Positions 1 through 9,186 of a stretch of DNA of 64,000 nt are shown in pieces. The position numbers and the translations under genes were made by a program. Position 1 is the stretch's first letter. The number at the start of each line of letters is the position of its first letter. The notes under the pieces are model-generated. The model saw only the letters and a list, made by a program, of their open reading frames with translations. It did no database searches and was not told the origin of the DNA. The stretch spans positions 1,024,634-1,088,633 of the forward strand of contig NZ_GG730299.1 in assembly GCF_000155975.1 (NCBI RefSeq), read 5' to 3'. This DNA is from Citrobacter youngae ATCC 29220. GTDB lineage: Bacteria > Pseudomonadota > Gammaproteobacteria > Enterobacterales > Enterobacteriaceae.

Positions 1-820
1 CTCAGTGCTGGCGCAAATCATGAGCATTGCGCCACAACTGGAAAACGGATTGACGCGTGAAGCGTTGCAGACGCTGCTGCCAGCGGGGGCGGCACGTAAC
101 GCCGTGGACTGTGCGCTATGGGATCTGAGCGCGCGTCAGCAGCAGTTGCCTCTGGCGGAGCTGGTGGGGTGCGAACTGGCGGAGGTGGTGACGACCGCGC
201 AAACGGTGGTGATTGGTACGCCCGAACAGATGGCGGCGAGCGCGGCAGCGTTGTGGGAGCGTGGGGCAAGATTGCTGAAAGTCAAACTGGATGCCCGTTT
301 AATCAGCGAACGGATGGTGGCTATTCGCACGGCTGTTCCTGATGCGACGATTATTGTCGACGCTAACGAATCCTGGCGGGCAGAGGGCCTGGCCGCGCGC
401 TGTCAGCTTCTGGCTGACTTAGGGGTTGCGATGCTGGAGCAGCCGCTTCCGGCGCAGGATGATGCCGCGCTGGAGAATTTTGTGCATCCGCTACCGATCT
501 GCGCAGATGAAAGTTGCCACACCCGCAGCAGCCTGAAAGCGCTCCACGGGCGCTATGAAATGGTCAATATCAAACTGGACAAAACGGGCGGTCTGACGGA
601 GGCGCTGGCGCTGGCCGTTGATGCTCGCGAGCAGGGATTTGCGCTGATGCTGGGCTGCATGCTGTGTACGTCCCGGGCGATTAGCGCGGCGTTACCGCTC
701 ACGCCACAGGTCAGTTTTGCCGATTTTGATGGTCCGACCTGGCTTGCCAGCGACGCAGAGCCAGCCCTGCATTTTACGACCGGACAGCTCCATCTTCAGG
801 ATGCCAGCGCAAAAGATTAG
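1..820 (+). CDS. ycjG: L-Ala-D/L-Glu epimerase, 5'-truncated by the window edge
   Basis: Enolase-superfamily epimerase that converts L-Ala-D-Glu to L-Ala-L-Glu, so that the peptide from recycled murein can be degraded in the cytoplasm. About 55 N-terminal residues lie outside the window. Visible family features are the KVKLD lysine motif, the metal-binding aspartate in VDANESW, the glutamate in EQPLP, the aspartate in ADES and the second catalytic lysine in NIKLDKTGG. The sequence matches E. coli YcjG closely but ends about seven residues later, so its 3' end overlaps the convergent mpaA by 47 nt. Its position beside mpaA and mppA fits one murein-peptide recycling function. The identification is firm; the start cannot be seen. 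Confidence 0.95.
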   Translation, partial: SVLAQIMSIAPQLENGLTREALQTLLPAGAARNAVDCALWDLSARQQQLPLAELVGCELAEVVTTAQTVVIGTPEQMAASAAALWERGARLLKVKLDARLISERMVAIRTAVPDATIIVDANESWRAEGLAARCQLLADLGVAMLEQPLPAQDDAALENFVHPLPICADESCHTRSSLKALHGRYEMVNIKLDKTGGLTEALALAVDAREQGFALMLGCMLCTSRAISAALPLTPQVSFADFDGPTWLASDAEPALHFTTGQLHLQDASAKD

Positions 821-1502
821 ACATTGCCTGCAGGTATTTCTCGCTCGCTTCATCGGACGAAATGGGCGGAAATTCAGCGGTTATACAGTGCAAGTTCAGG
901 TCAGCGCACCAGCTTCCAAAAGAGCCGGGCGTTTCATAACCTACGCTGGTGACCAAGGGCAATTCAAATGACTGCGCCAGCCATGCGCCTAATTCGCTGC
1001 GTCTGGGATCTTCAATACAGGCCAGCGGATCGTGAAAAGAGACCACCCAGGCAGGGTGAATCCGGTGAATCAACTGACACAGCGCCTGCGTTTCTGGTTC
1101 CGAACCCGGATGCTTGCCGGTCAGCAAAACCACGTCGCGTTCTTCCGCGCTACTGTTCCAGCGATACACTGTTTCACCCGCTTTCCAGTTTGCGGCGGGA
1201 AAATTACGATTAAGATCCACGCCGTTCGCATTTGCGCGCAGTCCCAACTGACAGCCGTCAGGGTTTACCGCCAGCACGACATGGTGGCGACGCAGGGAAG
1301 GGTTAAGCGTACGCAATGCGCAGGAAAGGGTGACGACCGAAGCGTTTTCGTCGCCGTGCGTGCCAGCCAGTATCAGGCCGCTTTCACGATCGGCTGCCGT
1401 TGCAGGAAACCAGATGAGCGGCGCGCCTAATAATGAACGTCCGTAATGTTCGGTTCCTGGCGGGAATGCGCCGCGCTCAGCACGGGGACGGGTAGCGGTC
1501 AT
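774..1502 (-). CDS. mpaA: Murein tripeptide amidase MpaA
   Basis: Cytoplasmic zinc carboxypeptidase of the M14 family. It cleaves the gamma-D-Glu-meso-DAP bond of the murein tripeptide and releases L-Ala-D-Glu, the substrate of the convergent ycjG product. Counting from the ATG at 1508, the zinc ligands are the His and Glu of THGDE (51 and 54) and probably His159 in SFHDP; Glu212 in TAEFPP is the likely catalytic base. There is no signal peptide. Two in-frame ATGs lie at 1508 and 1502. The second is chosen because the GAAGAG stretch directly abuts the first and is properly spaced from the second, and because it gives 242 residues, the length I recall for E. coli MpaA. It is divergent from mppA. 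Confidence 0.95.
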   Translation of the reverse strand: MTATRPRAERGAFPPGTEHYGRSLLGAPLIWFPATAADRESGLILAGTHGDENASVVTLSCALRTLNPSLRRHHVVLAVNPDGCQLGLRANANGVDLNRNFPAANWKAGETVYRWNSSAEERDVVLLTGKHPGSEPETQALCQLIHRIHPAWVVSFHDPLACIEDPRRSELGAWLAQSFELPLVTSVGYETPGSFGSWCADLNLHCITAEFPPISSDEASEKYLQAMSNLLRWHPEDGAVRS

Positions 1503-1686
1503 AGTCATCTCTTCATGCCTGGGTAGTTACTCGCAGTGTTGTGCAAAATGTATGGATAATCAAATCGTTTTCACACACTTATCTTTTCAGGTGTAATATC
1601 ACTTTCTTGTCGGAAGTTAATTGCATTTCCTGCTGGCGATACAAATAATTACACATTCACTTAGTAGCCGGAATTGAGGGTATTTT

Positions 1687-3300
1687 ATGCAGCATTCTGT
1701 TTCAGTAACCTGTTGTGCGCTGTTGGTTAGCAGCATTTCCTTATCCTGGGCTGCTGATGTTCCCAGCGGAACGGTACTGGCAGAGAAACAAGAACTGGTG
1801 CGGCATATAAAAGACGAACCGGCGTCGCTTGATCCGGCAAAGGCCGTCGGACTTCCTGAAATTCAGGTGATACGTGATTTGTTCGAAGGGCTGGTCAATC
1901 AGAATGAGAAGGGGGAAATCGTCCCTGGCGTCGCTACCCAGTGGAAAAGTAACGATAACCGCATCTGGACGTTTACGCTACGCGACAATGCGCAATGGTC
2001 TGATGGCACACCGGTAACCGCGCAGGATTTTGTCTATAGCTGGCAGCGTCTGGTTGATCCCAAAACACTGTCGCCGTTTGCGTGGTTTGCTGCGTTGGCG
2101 GGTATTAACAATGCTCAGGCGATCATCGATGGCAAAGTCGCGCCTGATAAGCTTGGCGTGAGTGCCGTTGATGCGCGTACCCTGAAAGTTCAGCTGGATA
2201 AACCGCTGCCCTGGTTTGCCAATCTGACGGCTAGCTTTGCATTTTATCCGGTACAAAAAGCCAACGTTGAGAGCGGCAAAGAGTGGACTAAACCGGGCAA
2301 TCTGATTGGTAACGGCGCCTATGTGCTCAAAGATCGCGTCGTAAATGAAAAGCTGGTCGTTGTACCGAATACGCATTACTGGGACAACGCCAAAACGGTG
2401 CTGCAAAAAGTCACGTTCCTGCCCATTAATCAGGAGTCGGCAGCCACCAAGCGCTACCTTGCAGGTGATATTGATATCACGGAATCCTTCCCGAAAAACA
2501 TGTATCAGAAACTGTTGAAGGATATTCCGGGCCAGGTTTATACCCCGCCGCAGCTAGGCACTTACTATTATGCTTTTAATACCCAGAAGGGACCGACTGC
2601 CGATTCCCGCGTGCGCCTGGCGCTGAGCATGACGATCGATCGTCGTTTGATGGCGGAGAAAGTATTGGGTACCGGCGAGAAGCCCGCCTGGCATTTTACG
2701 CCGGATGTTACGGCAGGATTCGAACCCGAACCTTCGCCGTTTGAGCAAATGAGTCAGGAAGAGTTGAATGCCCAGGCGAAAACGCTGCTGCGTGCGGCTG
2801 GCTATGGTCCACAGAAACCGCTGAAACTGACGCTGCTGTACAACACCTCTGAAAACCACCAAAAGATTGCCATCGCTGTGGCTTCTATGTGGAAGAAAAA
2901 CCTCGGTGTTGACGTAAAACTGCAAAACCAGGAGTGGAAAACCTATATCGACAGCCGTAATACCGGCAATTTTGATGTGATCCGCGCTTCCTGGGTGGGT
3001 GACTACAATGAGCCTTCTACGTTCCTGTCGCTATTAACATCGACCCATACGGGCAATATCTCCCGCTTTAATAATCCGGCGTACGATAAAGTGTTGACCC
3101 AGGCCACCATGGAGAATACAGAGAAAGCGCGTAATGCCGATTACAATGCCGCGGAGAAAATTCTGATGGAACAGGCACCGATTGCGCCAATTTATCAGTA
3201 TACCAACGGGCGGTTAATTAAACCGTGGCTGAAAGGGTATCCGATTACTAACCCTGAAGATGTCGCATACAGTCGCACAATGTATATTGTGAAACATTAA
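1687..3300 (+). CDS. mppA: Periplasmic murein tripeptide-binding protein MppA
   Basis: Solute-binding protein of the SBP_bac_5 (OppA/MppA) family that binds the murein tripeptide L-Ala-D-Glu-meso-DAP and delivers it to the Opp permease for recycling. Residues 1-22 form a Sec signal peptide with cleavage expected after SWA. The mature part shows typical family blocks such as EPASLDPAKA near residue 45, TQWKSNDNRIWTFTLRD near 92 and GTYYYAFNTQKGP near 293. The length, 537 residues, equals that of E. coli MppA. A GAGGG ribosome site precedes the ATG. No permease gene is adjacent, as expected. Together with ycjG and mpaA it makes up a murein-peptide salvage locus. Confidence 0.96.
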   Translation: MQHSVSVTCCALLVSSISLSWAADVPSGTVLAEKQELVRHIKDEPASLDPAKAVGLPEIQVIRDLFEGLVNQNEKGEIVPGVATQWKSNDNRIWTFTLRDNAQWSDGTPVTAQDFVYSWQRLVDPKTLSPFAWFAALAGINNAQAIIDGKVAPDKLGVSAVDARTLKVQLDKPLPWFANLTASFAFYPVQKANVESGKEWTKPGNLIGNGAYVLKDRVVNEKLVVVPNTHYWDNAKTVLQKVTFLPINQESAATKRYLAGDIDITESFPKNMYQKLLKDIPGQVYTPPQLGTYYYAFNTQKGPTADSRVRLALSMTIDRRLMAEKVLGTGEKPAWHFTPDVTAGFEPEPSPFEQMSQEELNAQAKTLLRAAGYGPQKPLKLTLLYNTSENHQKIAIAVASMWKKNLGVDVKLQNQEWKTYIDSRNTGNFDVIRASWVGDYNEPSTFLSLLTSTHTGNISRFNNPAYDKVLTQATMENTEKARNADYNAAEKILMEQAPIAPIYQYTNGRLIKPWLKGYPITNPEDVAYSRTMYIVKH

Positions 3301-3370
3301 CCTGGTGAAATAGACGGAATTGTTTACCGGGAAGAAGGTTTTCTGTGTTAAGGGCTGTCAGGTGGTGACT

Positions 3371-3391
3371 CGCTGGTCGTTACGGCCAGCG
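3371..3391 (+). terminator. Strong hairpin downstream of mppA
   Basis: Nine-base-pair stem (one T-G wobble) with a TTA loop, 70 nt after the mppA stop. No U tract follows, so it may protect or process the 3' end rather than act as a classical intrinsic terminator. Confidence 0.4.
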
Positions 3392-3457
3392 TATAGCGGG
3401 CAAGACCAGCCTTAGCTGGAGCGTTTGTACACCGAAGGGGCGTCATACTGAATGAGA

Positions 3458-4153
3458 TTACTGGTGTTGATCTTCGATGAGAGTAATTTCAAACCACAGA
3501 CCCGGCATCATTTTTTCCAGACCGTCAATCAGCATTCTTCCTGCTTCATGAAGCTTTTCCAGCGGCATCTGTGGCAAACTTTCCAGAATAAACCACATTT
3601 GCTGAGCTTCAACACTTAAACGTGTCCTTATTCCCTGCCTCCAGTTCCAGCGACGGCAGGTGACGCCAACATTGTCACGCCAGATAACCTCTCCGGGGGA
3701 GGGATATTCAATAACGGGTGCGCCTTCTTTCATCGTGTCAAAGGGCTCGGTACCTTCCGCAATGGTCAGACGCGGAGCGCCCTGGTAAGCGGAAATATTC
3801 TCGCCGCCAACAGGAACGGCATAGCGGAGGCTGACGGCGTTATAAAGATCAACAACAGGATCCAGTGCTGGCATCATGCCATCACGAAGCACACGCTTAC
3901 GTAGCGCATCAGCTGAACAAGGAGTGCGCTTTGGTTTGGCGCCAAATGATTGAAAAACGTCAGCCCATGCGGTCAGGTGAGACTCCGCCCATTCAGGTTT
4001 GCCTGCCAGAACTGCCTCGCAGGCTTCCCGCAGGGCGGCCCCGCCAACGTCAGGATTCAGCACCGGCGCGGCTTTTACGTAGATACTAAGCGCCCGAAAA
4101 CCGGGAGCGGTACGATAAACTTCAGGGGAAATTGACGGAGAATGTGTTAACAC
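3458..4153 (-). CDS. B3/B4 tRNA-editing-like domain protein
   Basis: About 231 residues, resembling stand-alone B3/4 domain proteins, which are related to the editing/tRNA-binding module of the phenylalanyl-tRNA synthetase beta chain. Recognisable parts are the AGKPEWAESHLTAWADVF helix, DPVVDLYNAVSLRYAVPVGG near the centre and the C-terminal GVTCRRWNWRQG segment. A role in clearing mischarged tRNA or a small amino-acid derivative has been suggested for such proteins; here it is only inferred. The reading frame stays open upstream to 4375, but that part is Cys/Ser-rich, unlike a folded protein, and would overlap the divergent regulator gene. A GTG at 4153 with an AGGA ribosome site is therefore preferred. 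It is divergent from the XRE-cupin gene with 43 nt between them. Confidence 0.75.
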   Translation of the reverse strand: MLTHSPSISPEVYRTAPGFRALSIYVKAAPVLNPDVGGAALREACEAVLAGKPEWAESHLTAWADVFQSFGAKPKRTPCSADALRKRVLRDGMMPALDPVVDLYNAVSLRYAVPVGGENISAYQGAPRLTIAEGTEPFDTMKEGAPVIEYPSPGEVIWRDNVGVTCRRWNWRQGIRTRLSVEAQQMWFILESLPQMPLEKLHEAGRMLIDGLEKMMPGLWFEITLIEDQHQ

Positions 4154-4196
4154 GGGATAATCCTGTAATGACCAATTTATTTTATGATATCGACCA

Positions 4197-4799
4197 ATGA
4201 CCAAAAAAGTCAACTTAGTGACCGATGCGGGTGCGGATGTCAGCACCGTCAATGAAGCTGTATCGCAACGAATTAAGCAGTACCGTAAACAAAAAAAAAT
4301 GTCGCTGGACGAGCTGTCCCGACAGGCAAATGTTAGTAAAGGAATGTTAGTCGAAATTGAAGGATGTAAGGCCAACCCCAGTATTGCGTTGTTGTGTCGT
4401 CTGGCAGCTGCGATGGGGGTATCCGTAGCTGATTTTGTCGATGTAGGGACAAAACCGACCGTTCATCTTATTGCTGAAGATGAGATCCCTGAACTCTGGA
4501 AAGGCGATAAAGGAGGAAGGGCAAGGCTTCTTGCTGGTTCCGGGGGGCCGGATATGACAGAGCTCTGGATGTGGGAAATGCAGCCAGGAGAAAAATTTGC
4601 TTCTCCCGGGCACTCTATGGGAACACTTGAATTGTTTTATGTACAGACGGGGACGCTCACGCTGGGTGTACAAGACCACCTGTATCTGGTTAATTCCGGT
4701 TGTTCTGCAACCGCCAGAACGGATGTTCCTCATTTCTATGAAAACCGGGGTGAGAACCCACTGATATTTATCATGACAGTAAATGAAAAAGCATCCTGA
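4197..4799 (+). CDS. XRE-family transcriptional regulator with cupin domain
   Basis: Two-domain regulator of 200 residues. Residues 24-81 form an HTH_XRE helix-turn-helix (RIKQYRKQKKMSLDELSRQA, then SKGMLVEIE and NPSI). Residues 100-196 form a cupin barrel likely to sense a small ligand (MQPGEKFASPGHSMGT, then VQTGTLTLGV and VPHFYENRG). Such XRE-cupin proteins often sit beside and control one metabolic gene; the divergent B3/4-domain gene 43 nt away is the obvious candidate target. The ligand is unknown. The ribosome site before the ATG is weak. Confidence 0.85.
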   Translation: MTKKVNLVTDAGADVSTVNEAVSQRIKQYRKQKKMSLDELSRQANVSKGMLVEIEGCKANPSIALLCRLAAAMGVSVADFVDVGTKPTVHLIAEDEIPELWKGDKGGRARLLAGSGGPDMTELWMWEMQPGEKFASPGHSMGTLELFYVQTGTLTLGVQDHLYLVNSGCSATARTDVPHFYENRGENPLIFIMTVNEKAS

Positions 4800-5028
4800 G
4801 TAACGCGTAAGAATGAGATGTGTAGGGATAAAAAATCGTCCGGCCATATGCTCAAAAACTGTTTTTCAGAGTGATGTCGCCACCTTTATCCCTTCTTGCC
4901 GTCATTTTTAACAAAACAACCTCGTCTGTATTAATGAATTCCATGCATAGGTCAAATCAGAGATGACAGGCTAATCACGGTGGGGTTTCTGGCCTAAAAT
5001 AGCGTTTTAACATGACAGGGGCTTTGCC

Positions 5029-5898
5029 GTGGAATACTCCGTATTAAGTAACAACCGTAAAATGCCGATGGTTGGTTTTGGCGTTTTTAAGGTCACCGAT
5101 AAAGAAGAGTGTAAGCAGTCGGTATTAAGCGCAATTCGTACCGGTTACCGCCTCATCGATACCGCAGCCGTATACAGCAATGAAGATGCCGTGGGTGAGG
5201 CGGTTCGTGAAGCCATCGCCGAAGGTCTGTGCACCCGCGAGGAGTTATTTATCACCTCTAAGCTGTGGGTCCAGGATATGGCCAACTACGATATGGCTAA
5301 AGCCGGTATTGAGGCGTCGTTGAAAAAATCAGGCCTGGAATATTTTGATTTGTATTTATTGCATCAGGCGATGGGCGATTATTTCAGCGCCTGGCGCGCG
5401 CTGGAAGAAGCATACGAAGCCGGTAAGCTGAAGGCCATTGGCGTCTCCAACTTCTATGCGCATGTGTTAGCTAACTTCTGTGAAACCGTCAGAATTAAGC
5501 CCATGGTGGACCAGGTCGAACTGCATCCTTACTTTGCGCAACCTGTAGCCATTGAGACCATGAAGCGCTACAACGTTCAGCCTGAAGCCTGGGCGCCGTT
5601 GGGCGGTGGGAGGCATAAACCGTATGAAGATGAAATGCTGCAGGGGATTGCGGATGCCCATCAAAAAACCATTGCTCAGGTCGTCCTGCGCTGGAACGTG
5701 CAGCGTGGCGTCACGGTGATTCCTAAATCCACCCGGCAGGAGCGTATTGCAGAGAACTTTGCCATCTGGGATTTCTCACTGACGGATAGCGAAATGGCGC
5801 AAATCAGCGCGCTGGATTTAGGCTATGTGGGTGAGGCGGTGAAGCACTTTAACCCTGAATTTGTTCGCGGTTGCCTTGGCGTTAAAATCCACGACTGA
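5029..5898 (+). CDS. Aldo/keto reductase
   Basis: NADPH-dependent oxidoreductase of the aldo/keto reductase (AKR) superfamily, 289 residues, cytoplasmic, with no signal peptide. The catalytic tetrad is visible as Asp44 and Tyr49 in LIDTAAVYSNE, Lys78 in ITSKLW and His112 in LYLLHQ. The cofactor-binding end shows VIPKSTRQERIAENFAI. It resembles the DkgA/DkgB (2,5-diketogluconate/methylglyoxal reductase) group, but the physiological substrate cannot be read from sequence. The GTG start at 5029 has CAGGGG seven bases upstream. It appears monocistronic and lies in the accessory block between mppA and ynaI. Confidence 0.85.
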   Translation: MEYSVLSNNRKMPMVGFGVFKVTDKEECKQSVLSAIRTGYRLIDTAAVYSNEDAVGEAVREAIAEGLCTREELFITSKLWVQDMANYDMAKAGIEASLKKSGLEYFDLYLLHQAMGDYFSAWRALEEAYEAGKLKAIGVSNFYAHVLANFCETVRIKPMVDQVELHPYFAQPVAIETMKRYNVQPEAWAPLGGGRHKPYEDEMLQGIADAHQKTIAQVVLRWNVQRGVTVIPKSTRQERIAENFAIWDFSLTDSEMAQISALDLGYVGEAVKHFNPEFVRGCLGVKIHD

Positions 5899-6025
5899 GC
5901 GTGGAGAAAACGTCGCAAGATCGCAAAACGGAAAACCATTTTGCCTGCGATAAAATGACGGTATGTGTTCGCAAGAAAAATCACCCTTAGATAGGGTGTT
6001 ACAGCACGAGCTCATAACCAGGACT

Positions 6026-6050
6026 GGTTGCCTGGTGATGTCAGGCAACC
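6026..6050. repeat. Perfect 9-bp inverted repeat
   Basis: GGTTGCCTG and CAGGCAACC flank a 7-nt loop. It lies 128 nt after the aldo/keto reductase stop. No T tract follows on the plus strand, so it may be a transcript end, a protein-binding site or a decayed element. Confidence 0.5.
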
Positions 6051-6718
6051 ATCACTAAAATGAACTACTGTTTTTTTCAGTCAGTTAACATTGCGTAAAT
6101 AGTAAATATGACCGCTGGTACAAAGGGTTTAAAGACGTGAACCCGAAATAACAGGATGTGCCAATTTCAGGGAGAAATTATGACATGAATATTTTTTGGT
6201 TTGAGCAATCAACTGCATTAACACGTGCGCTTTTATATACTCTCACCGGAGAGCATGTTCAATATTAAACCAGTAAATATAGTTAATGTTTTGCAATTGA
6301 TTTTCATTACTACTCGCAGTGGTCCTCAACACTAATTGTGCTATGCAAAATAGAGAGGAGTCTGTTTCGTAGCTAAATTGTTTATAAAAAACATGAGGCT
6401 GCAAGCAATCATGAAAACTCTTAAAATCACATGGATAAATATAGCGTTAATTATAATTAACTGATTAAAAACAATTTGTTATGTGTTGGCTTTGAAGTTT
6501 TTGATTGTGCTGTTCATTTTGATTGGCTACATTTTTTTATAATATTTGTTGCCTGCTTGTTAATGTGAAAAGTCTTAGGGAACCGTGTTTTGGTAGGTTG
6601 GGTAATATATTTGGATTTTTTATGGATAAGTGCCAATCATAATATGGATGGCACTTTTTGTTTGTTTTTACCGGATTTAATACAATTAAGAACACTCGTT
6701 TATAATTCCCTTTGTTTT

Positions 6719-6732
6719 TTGATAAATATCAA
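6719..6732 (+). promoter_or_regulatory. Perfect FNR-binding site upstream of the DMSO-reductase-like operon
   Basis: TTGATAAATATCAA matches the FNR consensus TTGAT-N4-ATCAA at every defined position. Its centre lies 61 nt before the ATG at 6787. With a class II arrangement (centre at -41.5) transcription would start near 6767, leaving a short leader with the GAGGA ribosome site. This predicts anaerobic activation of the operon. The fnr gene itself is at 28619-29371. Confidence 0.85.
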
Positions 6733-6786
6733 ATGCCTCGTTAGGGTTATCAGAAAAAATACCGCACCTTTTTTCGAGGAAAAAAT

Positions 6787-9186
6787 ATGTCAAAACATGA
6801 AAACAACAGGGACAGCGAGTTCCTCAGCGTCACGCGAAGAGGTTTTCTCAAGGCGGGATCGGCACTGGTGACCTTGCCATTTGTTATGTCAGGACAGGCC
6901 GCCGCATCGGAAAATGACATCGGAGTGGCGACTGAAACGGGGGGGACTACTGAACGTGTTGTTCAGACATGTAGCACATTTGATTGCGGCGGAAAATGCG
7001 ATATTCGCGCCCATGTCGCTGATGGGGTGATCACACAAATCACAACGCGCCCTGACGGTGATTTAGATCCTGAAATGCCGATTATGCGAGCCTGCGTCCG
7101 CGGTCGCAGCTACCGAAAATTTATCTATCACCCGGATCGCCTGAAATATCCTATGAAGCGGGTTGGCAAGCGTGGGGAAGGAAAGTTTGAGCGCATTTCC
7201 TGGGACGAGGCCACTACCATTATTGCCGATAATCTTCAGCGCATTACCGCAAAATATGGTCCTGAATGTCGTTTCGTGCACAATAATACTGCAACCAGTG
7301 GCGGTACATTCTCTGGCGATAAAATGATTCGTCGTTTGCTTAACCTTACAGGTGGCTATCTCGAGTATTACCATTCTGTGAGTATGGGCAACACCGCTGC
7401 GGCGACGCCTTATACCTATGGCACAGTGGCTACTGGTAACTCGCTGGATACGCTGGTGGACACCAAACTGGTTGTCCTGTGGGGCCATAACCCGACCGAA
7501 ACCATTTTTGGTCACACCAACCACTATTTTCAGCAGATGAAGCAGAACGGTACCCGCTTTATCGTTGTTGACCCGCGTTATTCCGATACCGTGGCGTCGT
7601 TGGCTGATGAGTGGATCCCGCTCCTGCCGTCGACCGATAACGCGCTGATGGATGCGATGATGTACGTCATCATCAGCGAAAATCTGCATGATAAAGACTT
7701 TATCGATCGCTACACGCTGGGCTTTGACGAATCTTCCATGCCGGAAGGCGTACCGGCAAATGAGTCGCTGGTCGCTTATCTGATGGGCGACAAAGACGGC
7801 ATCGTCAAAAACCCGGAATGGGCAGAAAAAATCACCCACGTTCCGGCGCAGACGATTCGCCAACTCGCGCGTGATTACGCGAACACCAAACCAGCGGCGT
7901 TAATTCAGGGCTGGGGGCCGCAGCGCCATAACTGCGGCGAGCGTACCGCCCGCGGCTCTACGTTGCTGGCGACCATTACCGGCAACGTGGGCATTAAAGG
8001 CGGCTGGGCTGCAGGCTATGGCGGATGTGGTAACCGAAAATTCGCAGCGGGCCCGGAAATGCCGGAGAACCCGGTCAAAGAAAACATCTCCATCATGAAC
8101 TGGGTACAGGCCGCAGATGACGCCAGCAAGGTCACGTCAGAAGATGGACTGAAAGGCGCGGATAAACTCAAAAGCAATATTCGTATTCTGTTCTCGCTGG
8201 CGGGTAACTATCTGGCGAATCAAAACCCTGACCTGCATCAGGCAGTGAAGGTGCTGGAAGATGATTCCAAAATTGAGTTTATCGTCGTCAGCGATCTTTA
8301 TATGACGCCGAGTGCGCGTTATGCGGACATACTGCTGCCTGAAACCAGCTTCATGGAACGCTGGAATATCGGTGAAACCTGGGGCACAGCAAACTATCTG
8401 ATCCTGTCGGAAAAACTGATCAATCCAGAGTTTGAACGCCGTTCAGACTACGACTGGCAGCGCGAAGTCGCAGCGAAACTGGGGATTGAATCTCAGTTCA
8501 GCGAAGGGCGTACTGAACAGCAGTGGATTGAACACATCTGGGAACAAACCCGCCTGTCGATGCCGGATGAACATTTGCCAACGTTCAGTGAATTGCTGAA
8601 AACTCGTAAGCACCTGTTCAAGAGTAAACCGTACATTGCATTCGAAGATAACATTCGAGACCCGCAGAATAATCCGTTCCCGACGCCATCAGGAAAAATC
8701 GAGATTTTCTCAAAGCGTTTGTACGACATGAACAACCCGGAAATCCCGGCGCTTTCGCATTATGTTCCTGCGCATGAAGGTCCGGAAGATGAACTGGCGA
8801 AGCAGTTCCCGTTGCAGTTGATCACCTGGAAAGGTAAAAACCGTGCGAACTCCACGCAGTATGCCAACCCGTGGTTACAGGAAGTGCAGGTCCAGAAACT
8901 GTGGATCAATCCGCTTGATGCGGAAAAACGTGGCATCCGCCAGGGCGATACTGTGCGTATTCATAACCAGCGCGGTATTTGCCAGGTGCCTGCTGAGGTC
9001 ACAATGCGCATTATGCCTGGGGTTGTCGCGATGCAGGCTGGTGCCTGGTGGCAGCCTGATGCTGACGGTGTCGATCATGGCGGGTGCCCGAACGTCCTGA
9101 GCTCCGCACGTATTACTCCGCTTGCTAAAGGCAACTCTCACCAAACCATGCTTGTGGAGGTCGCAAAGTATGAGTCAGCAGTATAA
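6787..9186 (+). CDS. DmsA-type molybdopterin oxidoreductase, catalytic subunit
   Basis: Catalytic subunit of a DMSO-reductase-family enzyme, 799 residues, exported folded by the Tat system: residues 16-22 are TRRGFLK, followed by a hydrophobic stretch to about residue 40. An N-terminal [4Fe-4S] cluster is indicated by Cys62, Cys67, Cys71 and Cys103. The region GGYLEYYHSVSMGNT aligns with the Mo-ligand segment of DmsA, and Ser199 falls at the serine ligand position, which favours an S- or N-oxide reductase over a nitrate reductase. The C-terminal molybdopterin domain contains WINPLDAEKRGI and GGCPNVLS. It overlaps the next gene by 17 nt. E. coli DmsA is clearly related, but this is a separate paralogue family and the true acceptor is unknown. 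A perfect FNR site lies upstream. Confidence 0.9.
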   Translation: MSKHENNRDSEFLSVTRRGFLKAGSALVTLPFVMSGQAAASENDIGVATETGGTTERVVQTCSTFDCGGKCDIRAHVADGVITQITTRPDGDLDPEMPIMRACVRGRSYRKFIYHPDRLKYPMKRVGKRGEGKFERISWDEATTIIADNLQRITAKYGPECRFVHNNTATSGGTFSGDKMIRRLLNLTGGYLEYYHSVSMGNTAAATPYTYGTVATGNSLDTLVDTKLVVLWGHNPTETIFGHTNHYFQQMKQNGTRFIVVDPRYSDTVASLADEWIPLLPSTDNALMDAMMYVIISENLHDKDFIDRYTLGFDESSMPEGVPANESLVAYLMGDKDGIVKNPEWAEKITHVPAQTIRQLARDYANTKPAALIQGWGPQRHNCGERTARGSTLLATITGNVGIKGGWAAGYGGCGNRKFAAGPEMPENPVKENISIMNWVQAADDASKVTSEDGLKGADKLKSNIRILFSLAGNYLANQNPDLHQAVKVLEDDSKIEFIVVSDLYMTPSARYADILLPETSFMERWNIGETWGTANYLILSEKLINPEFERRSDYDWQREVAAKLGIESQFSEGRTEQQWIEHIWEQTRLSMPDEHLPTFSELLKTRKHLFKSKPYIAFEDNIRDPQNNPFPTPSGKIEIFSKRLYDMNNPEIPALSHYVPAHEGPEDELAKQFPLQLITWKGKNRANSTQYANPWLQEVQVQKLWINPLDAEKRGIRQGDTVRIHNQRGICQVPAEVTMRIMPGVVAMQAGAWWQPDADGVDHGGCPNVLSSARITPLAKGNSHQTMLVEVAKYESAV

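Larger units (their letters stand above)
5899..6786. other. 888-bp AT-rich non-coding interval
   Basis: No convincing gene on either strand. It holds a small CACCC/GGGTG hairpin near 5979-5999, a perfect 9-bp inverted repeat at 6026-6050, a low-GC stretch from about 6180 to 6780, and the FNR-dependent promoter region of the following operon. Short open frames here lack ribosome sites and protein-like composition. Confidence 0.7.

Noticed and set aside
4154..4375. Longer version of the B3/4-domain protein starting at 4375
   Set aside because: The extra 74 residues are Cys/Ser-rich, do not resemble the family and overlap the divergent XRE-cupin coding region.
6590..6871. Open frame of 93 codons upstream of and overlapping the DmsA-type gene
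   Set aside because: It runs across the FNR promoter and into the start of the real gene in another frame; no ribosome site and no recognisable domain.
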